Shown here one piece after another: positions 1 to 4,693 of a stretch of DNA of 5,431 nt. Position numbers and translations under genes: made by a program. How positions within the stretch are numbered: the first letter of the stretch is position 1; every line of letters starts with the position of its first letter. The notes under the pieces are model-generated. The model saw nothing but the letters and a program-made list of their open reading frames with translations, searched no databases and was not told where the DNA came from. This DNA comes from Bifidobacteriaceae bacterium (GTDB lineage Bacteria; Actinomycetota; Actinomycetes; Actinomycetales; WQXJ01), in contig JAITJY010000166.1 of the NCBI GenBank assembly GCA_031278675.1, positions 1 to 5,431 on the forward strand, given 5' to 3'.

Positions 1-336
1 GCCGGTGACGGCATCCAAAACCAGTTCATAGGCGCGCAATTGGTCCTCGATGGCGGGTTTAACGTGCGGCCCTTTTTCTGCGGCCAAATGCTCCCACACC
101 GCCGCCTGGGTGGCCACCGACTTGGTGAATCCCCGGTCGGTGGTGTACAGGCCCTCAATTGCCCCGCTGTCAACCGCCGCTGACCGGAGGGCAACGTCCC
201 TGGCGCGGTCCAGCGCGCCGCCCGGCGCGGAACGCCGCACGTCGCTCAGCCTGGCGGCATAGCGGTCAACGACCGCAGGATTGAAGTCCTGGCTCCAATC
301 CACAAACGCCAGGAACGGCTCGTAGCTCGTTGTCAC
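1..336 (-). CDS. Fic-family protein, N-terminal part (3' end outside window)
   Basis: Fic proteins usually transfer AMP (or another phosphate-containing group) from a nucleotide to a hydroxyl of a target protein; many act in toxin-antitoxin or stress functions in the cytoplasm. Only the first 112 residues are in the window. The recognisable part is SGAIEGLYTTDRGFTKSVA at residues 57-75, typical of the region before the Fic core. S57-G-A-I-E61-G62 fits the (S/T)xxxE(G/N) inhibitory-helix motif of class II Fic proteins, in which the Glu blocks the ATP site in cis. The catalytic HPFxxGN motif would lie beyond the left edge, so activity cannot be judged. The GTG at 334-336 is chosen because AAAGGAGG lies nine bases upstream. 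The frame is nevertheless open further upstream with no stop, continuing into the degenerate region at 337-754. Family assignment is fairly sure; the target is unknown. Confidence 0.8.
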   Translation of the reverse strand, partial: MTTSYEPFLAFVDWSQDFNPAVVDRYAARLSDVRRSAPGGALDRARDVALRSAAVDSGAIEGLYTTDRGFTKSVATQAAVWEHLAAEKGPHVKPAIEDQLRAYELVLDAVTG

Positions 337-345
337 CGCGGGGGG

Positions 346-353
346 CCTCCTTT
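346..353 (-). promoter_or_regulatory. Strong ribosome binding site of the Fic gene
   Basis: The minus strand reads AAAGGAGG, nearly the full anti-16S complement, with nine bases before GTG at 334-336. It decides the Fic start even though the same frame stays open upstream. Confidence 0.7.
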
Positions 354-729
354 GGGCCAGTAGGCAGTCCAGTTTACGTTGTAGGAGCGAACCGGGGGGT
401 TTGGCTTGGAAGGCAGCGAACGGGTCGGCCAGGTAGCGCAGTTCGTCACGGGCCGGGCCGTCGGGGGAGACCAGGACCAACGCCGGACGATGCCGCGCGC
501 CTTGGGTTTGCGCGAACGTAACCGGTGACCTGCTCATAAAGGTCCCGGGCGGCATCGGACATCGGGTCTTCTTCCCGGGAACCGGACGAACTGGGCGGCC
601 CGCAACCCACCCCCGGCGCAACCGGCGGCCACGCTGGGGACATCGCGCAGTTCGCGCAGCGTCACGCCTCGGCCGCGTCGGCGCAGCACGATGGCGTCTG
701 CCTCCGGCGAGGCATCCAGCCAGACGGCC

Positions 730-753
730 AAACCTGGGCCAAGACCTGGGCCA
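730..753 (-). repeat. Imperfect 12-bp tandem duplication
   Basis: On the plus strand aaacctgggcca (730-741) is followed directly by agacctgggcca (742-753), with 11 of 12 bases identical. Read on the minus strand, removing the 11 bases CAGGTTTGGCC joins VAQVLA to the next coding-like frame (VWLDASPEAD). The duplication therefore looks like the lesion behind the first frameshift of the degenerate gene. Confidence 0.6.
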
Positions 754-791
754 CCGAATCAGCACTGGCTTGATGCCGCCGCCCGTCACCG

Positions 792-2279
792 CTATCGCGT
801 TCTTTGCCACTGGACGAGGCGCGAACGGCGGGAGTCAGTTGTGACGCCCACCAGGCCCGCCGTTTCCAGTTTGCGTAGGTGCTGCCCAACGGCAGCGCGA
901 GTGATACCCAGGGCATCAGCGAGTTCTGCGGCCGAACGAGGGCCTGCGCCCAACAGATTCAGGACAGCTTGTTGGCGAGGCGTCAGAACAATATCGGCGA
1001 TCGCGGTGTTGGGCGGGGCTGGATGTGTGGCAGAGACTTGGGGTTGCCGGATGGTCGCGGTGAACGACAGCAGGTTCGTCTTGATTTCTAGCGGAGGCAA
1101 GCCGGACCGCTCGAGTTCGTTGGCCACGACAAACAACCCAGTGCCGCGATTCTCAGCGACAACTTGTTCGCTGTGAGGCATTGCCACGTCTTCCAGTAGA
1201 CGAGCCAAAAAGAGATTTCGGGTTGAGGTGATGGGTGAACGCTGCAGCGCCTCGGCGTTGATGGCGCCATATAGACCGCCAGGGCTGGTTATCTCCAGTC
1301 GATCTGGATACAACTCGACACGGACTTGGGAGCCTTGGGCGAGGGGATGGTAGTCGCGATGCATAAGCGCATTGGCAACTAACTCGCGCACTGCTCGGGG
1401 CGGATACTCCCAGACATCCTCACGGCCCATGCCGTTCACAATGGCCCGCCTTGTGACGTTGCGGCCGAGCGCAGCCCAAGCCCCTTCGACCATCTGCGGG
1501 ATGGGACCGTCAACGGGAACGTTGTCGAGAAAGCGGGTGCCGTCGGCCATAGGCCTTGCGTCAATGGTCGGAAAGGCCACAAAAGTGACGTTGAGCTGCG
1601 GCAGGAACTGTTGCGGGAATCGCCCAAGAGCCAACAGGCCGGCCACTGTCACTGTCGATCCGTCGGGTGCGAGCACTCCTGTCATGCGGAGCACCTGTTC
1701 GTCGCTCACCTCAACGAAGACCTGGCCGCGAGTGTCACGCAACCGCTGCACGAAAGCAGTGGTCTCGCGTTGCAACAGGTCGCTGGTGGCCGTTCCATCG
1801 ACCGGGACGGAATCGTCTTTCGGCTGTCCCCTGCCCGTCAACAGTGAATGGATTTCATACGTGCTCAAGTGGCGGTCTCCGTCATGACCACGAACGTATG
1901 AGCCTCGCTCCAAACCTTGCGTCTTCACGTAGCAGGGCTTCTTGGCGCGCTCCAACTCGGGCACTGCCGCCACAGCCACAGGTTTCCCCTCGAACTCGAC
2001 AACAGCGATTTCAGCCCGAACGGCGGGCTCTACCTGGTCGCAACAGGCGGTGGCGAGGGCGTTTGCCAGCTTTGGAGCGTCCACGGGAACGGCAGTGAAG
2101 CCGTCCTTCTCGCTCACACCCAAGATGATGAGACCGCCACTCCCGTTGGCGAACGCGGAGACAGTCTCTTGGATAGTCTTGGGCGCGCCGCCTGCTCCGG
2201 ACTTGATCTCAGTCCGATGCAGATCGGTTCCCGCCGCCCGAGCCTTGTGAACGGCATCACCGACATCGTCAACGAGCAC
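792..2279 (-). CDS. AlbA_2/Schlafen-type, ATP-binding, winged-helix regulator-like protein
   Basis: This 495-residue protein has the architecture of the COG2865 group (predicted transcriptional regulators with an AlbA_2 domain). Residues about 20-145 form the AlbA_2 (Schlafen AAA_4-like) domain, with E24 and K26 followed by SAFANGSGGLIILGV at 41-55. Residues about 290-400 form a GHKL-like ATP-binding domain (HATPase_c_4 type): RELVANALMHRDY at 298-310 supplies E299, N303 and H307-R308-D309-Y310, TSPGGL follows at 331-336, and NRGTGL at 377-382. Residues about 432-490 form a winged helix, with helix-turn-helix AELADALGITRAAVGQHL at 451-468. GTG at 2279 is chosen because GAGGAG lies eight bases upstream. 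A direct role in transcription control is inferred from the winged helix; the ligand and targets are unknown. The four-box array just upstream is a plausible autoregulatory site. The frame is intact and the length normal for the group. Confidence 0.85.
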   Translation of the reverse strand: MLVDDVGDAVHKARAAGTDLHRTEIKSGAGGAPKTIQETVSAFANGSGGLIILGVSEKDGFTAVPVDAPKLANALATACCDQVEPAVRAEIAVVEFEGKPVAVAAVPELERAKKPCYVKTQGLERGSYVRGHDGDRHLSTYEIHSLLTGRGQPKDDSVPVDGTATSDLLQRETTAFVQRLRDTRGQVFVEVSDEQVLRMTGVLAPDGSTVTVAGLLALGRFPQQFLPQLNVTFVAFPTIDARPMADGTRFLDNVPVDGPIPQMVEGAWAALGRNVTRRAIVNGMGREDVWEYPPRAVRELVANALMHRDYHPLAQGSQVRVELYPDRLEITSPGGLYGAINAEALQRSPITSTRNLFLARLLEDVAMPHSEQVVAENRGTGLFVVANELERSGLPPLEIKTNLLSFTATIRQPQVSATHPAPPNTAIADIVLTPRQQAVLNLLGAGPRSAAELADALGITRAAVGQHLRKLETAGLVGVTTDSRRSRLVQWQRTR

Positions 2280-2291
2280 TAGACCGTCTCC

Positions 2292-2343
2292 TCACATGAA
2301 AGGCCACATACAAGGAAAACCTATCATGTGACCTACTATGTGA
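2292..2343. promoter_or_regulatory. Symmetric four-box operator-like array in the divergent intergenic region
   Basis: Four contiguous 12-bp boxes flank a central AAAA (2316-2319). Plus-strand boxes are TCACATGAAAGG (2292-2303) and CCACATACAAGG (2304-2315). Minus-strand boxes are TCACATGATAGG (complement of 2320-2331) and TCACATAGTAGG (complement of 2332-2343). The consensus is TCACATnnnAGG and the layout is two forward, spacer, two reverse. The array lies between the regulator start (2279) and the antitoxin start (2392). Its left end overlaps the regulator's Shine-Dalgarno by two bases. A TATCAT hexamer (2322-2327), a fair plus-strand -10, lies inside the third box, without a convincing -35. 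Binding would therefore be expected to repress one or both units. The binder could be the winged-helix protein or the antitoxin; the sequence does not decide. Confidence 0.7.
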
Positions 2344-2391
2344 AGATGGAGCTGCTCCTCCCCGTTCGTGCCGGCGGGTAGGGTGGTTGTC

Positions 2392-2622
2392 ATGGTGAGA
2401 GCCGCGTTGCTGGGCGAGTTGAGCCAGTTGGATGACGCCGAGCTGGATGAGTTGAGTGCGCGCGTCGAGGTTCTTCGCCGGGCGCGTCGGCGTTCGCGGC
2501 AATCCGAGCCGCCATCGGACATGCGGACAAGCTCTAAGACGGGATTGCCGAACCTGACCTTGGGGAGGCCTGTGACGGCGGCCGAGGTACGGGCCTTCCT
2601 CGATCAGGATGACGCCTGGTGA
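2392..2622 (+). CDS. Putative VapB-like antitoxin
   Basis: This is a 76-residue protein, small, charged and mostly helical in appearance. It is placed as the antitoxin because it lies directly upstream of, and overlaps by four bases (GTGA, 2619-2622), a PIN-domain toxin gene. Residues about 5-30 (GELSQLDDAELDELSARVE) look like an amphipathic helix, followed by an arginine-rich stretch (LRRARRRSRQ). The C-terminal PVTAAEVRAFLDQDDAW resembles the toxin-wrapping tail of antitoxins. No AbrB or ribbon-helix-helix domain is evident, so DNA binding is uncertain. ATG 2392 is preferred, with AGGGTGG five bases upstream. GTG codons at 2368, 2383 and 2395 are alternatives; starting at 2368 would add eight residues. 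The assignment rests mainly on context. Confidence 0.6.
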   Translation: MVRAALLGELSQLDDAELDELSARVEVLRRARRRSRQSEPPSDMRTSSKTGLPNLTLGRPVTAAEVRAFLDQDDAW

Positions 2623-3006
2623 CGTTTTTGCTGGACGCCAGCGTGCTGATTCCTTTGGCTGTGCGCGACCATGAGCATCACGAACGTGCCGCCTTGTGGT
2701 TCGCTGCAGAGGGGGGCGGCGGTCTGCCCGGTGGTCGAGGGCGCGTTGTTCCGGTACTTGTTGCGCGCGGGGCGGAGCACGTCCGATGCCCAAGCGTTGG
2801 TGCGGGCGTTTGGGGAGGCCGAGTTGATCGAGTTTTGGCCCGATGACCTTTCGTATGGCGAGATACCTGTGGGCCACCTTCGTGGCCACAAGCAAGCCAC
2901 CGACGCCTATCTGGCGGCTCTCGCGGCCGGGCGCGGCGGCCAGTTGGCCACCTTGGACGAGGGGCTGGCTTCACAGAGCCTCGAATCCGTGACGCTGGTT
3001 CCATAG
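2619..3006 (+). pseudogene. vapC: VapC-type PIN-domain ribonuclease toxin, frameshifted
   Basis: VapC toxins are Mg2+-dependent PIN endoribonucleases that cut tRNA, rRNA or mRNA and are neutralised by VapB. GTG 2619 follows AGGA by nine bases and overlaps the antitoxin stop. The first frame reads MTFLLDASVLIPLAV to FAAEG, then hits a run of six G (2711-2716). The homologous sequence continues one frame later as AVCPVVEGALFRYLLRAG. Removing one G gives a continuous 128-residue protein, the usual VapC length, that ends at TAG 3004-3006. All four expected PIN acidic residues are then present: D6 (LLDAS), E40 (VVEGAL), D95 (ATDAYLAAL) and D113 (ATLDEGL). As written, translation in the first frame stops at 2846 after 75 residues, only about 31 of them native, so the product should be inactive. 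A homopolymer sequencing error or slippage during expression would restore it. Confidence 0.8.
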
Positions 3007-3075
3007 CGCGTTCGCTCAGACCGGGGTTCCGCATAATTCCCGCCGTCTAGTAACAGGGCCGGGGCGTTCAGCCTG

Positions 3076-3777
3076 ATGGGAGGGTCGCGGACCCTGCAGA
3101 GCGCTCGCTTCCATATAACAGTCGCGCACGGTCAGGTGGCGATCCGCAAGGGACGCCGTTCCCAGAACGGGACGATCCGCCTGCGGGTGCCGACCGCTGT
3201 CGTTCGGGCCAAAGCCGCGGACTTCCTCAAAGGCGGGAAACCCCAACCCGTTGCCGCGCTGGTCCACCATGACGATCACGCCATCGTGGGGTGGTACGGC
3301 GCGCGGGATAGGGGAATCGTGAACTACTACAAGCTGGCCGGGAACATCTACGTCCTCGGGCGGCTCAGGTGGGTCTTGCAGACATCCATGCTCAAGACCC
3401 TGGCAGGTAAACACCATTCCACGGTGTCGAAGATCGCGGCCAAACATAAAGCTAAGACCGTCACACCGTATGGGCTGCGAACCTGCTTCGAGGGGCGCCT
3501 CGACCGTAGTGGGAAACCGCCGCTGGTCGCCCGGTTCGGGGAAGTCCCGCTCAAACGGGACAAGTACGCCCGGATCATCGACCCCGCGCCGCAGACCGCG
3601 ACGCGCCCGCCTAAAGAGATCATCCGGCGGGTGCGGCGCGGCCGCTGCGAACTGTGCGGGGACAGGCCACCACGAGTCGAAGTCCACCAGGTCCGGGCGT
3701 TGGCCGCCTTGGACCCGGCAACCGAGGTCGGCAAAGCGATGCTCGCCATGCGCCCCAAGACCATCGTCTTGTGGTGA
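3076..3777 (+). pseudogene. Group II intron maturase, C-terminal fragment
   Basis: The 233-residue frame matches only the C-terminal third of a group II intron-encoded protein. From about residue 19, HGQVAIRKGRRSQNGTIRLR resembles the linker after the reverse transcriptase domain. Domain X spans about 70-140, with RGIVNYYKLAGN (79-90), LRWVLQTSMLKTLAGKH (97-113) and STVSKIAAKHKAK (115-127). PLVARFGEVPLKRDK (149-163) leads to the HNH part, with CELC (C191, C194) and H204. The expected second half, CxxCH, is missing in this frame, which stops after KTIVLW. It reappears as CQACHARAD from 3795 in another frame that runs to 3872. The reverse transcriptase motifs are absent. Residues 1-18 match nothing I recognise, so the ATG at 3076 is probably fortuitous. 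Maturases bind their own intron RNA to help splicing; a free domain X could act on related introns elsewhere in the genome, but that is speculation. Confidence 0.85.
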
Positions 3778-3856
3778 CGATGGCCACCAACATGTGCCAG
3801 GCATGCCACGCCCGCGCCGACCCCACCCGCGCCGCAACCACGTCACCACCACCGGA

Positions 3857-3890
3857 GAGCCGTATGCGGTGAAAGCCGCCCGTACGGTTC
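3857..3890 (+). ncRNA. Group II intron domain V
   Basis: This is a 34-nt hairpin of the canonical domain V form. It begins GAGCCGTATGCGG and ends CCGTACGGTTC. The lower stem pairs GAGCCGUAU with GUACGGUUC (nine pairs including G.U), followed by the two-base CC bulge on the 3' side. The upper stem pairs GCGGU with GCCGC and carries a GAAA tetraloop. The catalytic AGC triad is at positions 2-4 of the domain. No base expected to be invariant seems altered. Confidence 0.9.
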
Positions 3891-3892
3891 GC

Positions 3893-3930
3893 AGGGAGGC
3901 CACCCGGAAAAGGACCCCGGCCACACCCTC
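3893..3930 (+). ncRNA. Probable group II intron domain VI
   Basis: Two bases after domain V, AGGG (3893-3896) can pair with CCCT (3926-3929), and GGCC (3898-3901) with GGCC (3919-3922). An unpaired ACA (3923-3925) is left on the 3' side, where the branch-point adenosine is expected. The intron end would then be near 3930-3935. This is a hand fold and is not certain. Confidence 0.4.
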
Positions 3931-4017
3931 AAATGCGAAGAGCCCCAAATCTGGGATAGACCCGCGCCCCAGACAACCCAGGTCCCACACACCCACCAAC
4001 AAACCTGACTCACACCG

Positions 4018-4047
4018 TTGACAGTGCGGCCGTTCGTCGTGTAGCTT
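4018..4047 (+). promoter_or_regulatory. Candidate promoter of the secreted peptidoglycan-binding protein gene
   Basis: A perfect -35 hexamer TTGACA (4018-4023) is followed after 18 bases by TAGCTT (4042-4047), a weak -10. Transcription would start about 35-40 bases before ATG 4091. The rest of 3931-4090 shows no gene. Confidence 0.45.
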
Positions 4048-4090
4048 CAACAACGTACCCGAAATCACAAGTCGAGCAGAAGGGGAATTC

Positions 4091-4693
4091 ATGATCAAGG
4101 TAGGTTTCAAAGCGCGTGCGGGCGCGTTAGCGGCAATTGGCGCGCTGTTTGCGGGGGTAGCGACGGTCGGCCAGGTGACGGCCCCGTTGGCTGAGGCTGC
4201 AACGGCCAATGTGGCGTGCAGCACATCGTACAACGCCAAGGGCTATTCCACCGCGTGGGGCACAATCAAGCCGCTAGTGCCAGTGACATCTGGCATCAGC
4301 ACGGACTGCTACCTGATTCAGGGAGCAGCCAACGGCGCTGTCACGGCGCTTCAGAACGGTCTCGCATTCACCGACTACAACTTGCGGGCCAACCCGCCGA
4401 GGTGGGAGTACGCAGGCATCCTGGTTGGAAGCGGTGCGCTGGCCGCCAATAACTGGGGCATCGACGGAAAGTTCGGATCGAAGACATACTACGCTTTGCG
4501 CGCGTTCCAAGCCGACTACCTGCCTGCTGGCCAGGTCGACGGCAAGTTCGGCAATGACACGCGCCAAAAGCTCTGGTTCGGTGCGAACAACCTCGTGAAT
4601 GGCTACAAGTACATGATCCGCGGTGTGCACAAGACCGCCGGTACGTGGTACCGAACCACGGGCCAGGACCGCAAAGTTTATGCCTACAACTGA
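4091..4693 (+). CDS. Secreted peptidoglycan-binding-domain protein
   Basis: A 200-residue exported protein probably bound to the cell wall. Residues 1-36 form a Sec signal peptide: KVGFKARAG is the basic start, about 10-27 is hydrophobic, and the likely cleavage is after AEA (34-36). C43 and C73 are the only cysteines of the mature part and could form a disulfide. Residues about 118-163 match the PG_binding_1 domain: WGIDGKFGSKTYYALRAFQ (122-140) and VDGKFGNDTRQKLW (149-162). The paired DGKFG motifs suggest one full and one partial repeat. The C-terminal 35 residues are rich in Tyr, Lys and Arg. No amidase or other catalytic domain is seen, so a binding or adaptor role is more likely than hydrolysis. 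AGAAGGGG (4078-4085) lies five bases before the ATG, so the start is firm. The next gene begins inside its last codons, suggesting co-translation. Confidence 0.85.
   Translation: MIKVGFKARAGALAAIGALFAGVATVGQVTAPLAEAATANVACSTSYNAKGYSTAWGTIKPLVPVTSGISTDCYLIQGAANGAVTALQNGLAFTDYNLRANPPRWEYAGILVGSGALAANNWGIDGKFGSKTYYALRAFQADYLPAGQVDGKFGNDTRQKLWFGANNLVNGYKYMIRGVHKTAGTWYRTTGQDRKVYAYN

Larger units (their letters stand above)
337..754 (-). pseudogene. Degenerate reading frame upstream of the Fic gene
   Basis: I do not recognise this protein. The coding signal moves through different minus-strand frames. From GTG at 754 it reads VAQVLAQV. From about 731 to 580 another frame gives WLDASPEADAIVLRRRGRG, then VTLRELRD. 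From about 577 to 505 a third frame gives SDAARDLYEQVTGYVRA. From about 500 to 337 yet another shift gives RPALVLVSPDGPARDELRYL, then ADPFAAF. Each segment has the G/C-rich third positions of real coding DNA, so this looks like one gene of roughly 135 codons broken by at least three small indels. The first break coincides with an 11-base imperfect duplication near 730-753. The last frame runs without a stop into the Fic frame, so the remnant may once have been an N-terminal extension of the Fic protein. Alternatively it was a separate upstream partner gene. Many sequencing errors are a less likely explanation. Confidence 0.5.
3076..3930 (+). mobile_element. 3' remnant of a group II intron
   Basis: The remnant contains, in order, the maturase domain X, half of an HNH endonuclease domain, an intact catalytic domain V and a probable domain VI. 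Missing are the 5' intron RNA domains I-IV and the whole reverse transcriptase part of the intron-encoded protein, so it cannot splice or move by itself. The left break lies somewhere between the vapC stop (3006) and the first maturase-like codons (about 3130); the boundary given is approximate. The right end is inferred from the domain VI fold. The 69 bases at 3007-3075 between vapC and this element show no gene and no RNA I can name. Either the element landed after vapC and was then cut down, or a deletion fused the two. Confidence 0.8.

Noticed and set aside
1372..1887. Plus-strand open frame of 171 codons
   Set aside because: It is antisense to the well-conserved regulator gene and rich in Ser and Arg; a shadow frame.
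2292..2343. The repeat boxes as a small CRISPR array
   Set aside because: The units are 12 bp, contiguous without spacers and change orientation at the centre, which fits an operator and not a CRISPR.
2269..2895. Minus-strand open frame of 208 codons across the toxin-antitoxin pair
   Set aside because: It runs antisense to the PIN-domain gene and through the operator array; its Arg/Pro/His-rich translation looks like a shadow frame.
3012..3045. GGGGTTCCGCATAATTCCCG between vapC and the intron remnant as an insertion-sequence end
   Set aside because: It looks like a possible transposon terminus, but no matching inverted partner or target duplication is visible in the window.
3857..3890. Domain V hairpin as a transcription terminator or tRNA-like element
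   Set aside because: Length, GAAA loop, two-base bulge and AGC triad match group II intron domain V, and it directly follows maturase sequence.
3016..4239. Long minus-strand open frame of 407 codons
   Set aside because: It lies opposite the intron fragment and the start of the secreted protein gene, both clearly coding or structured on the plus strand. Its translation is low-complexity and matches nothing I recognise.
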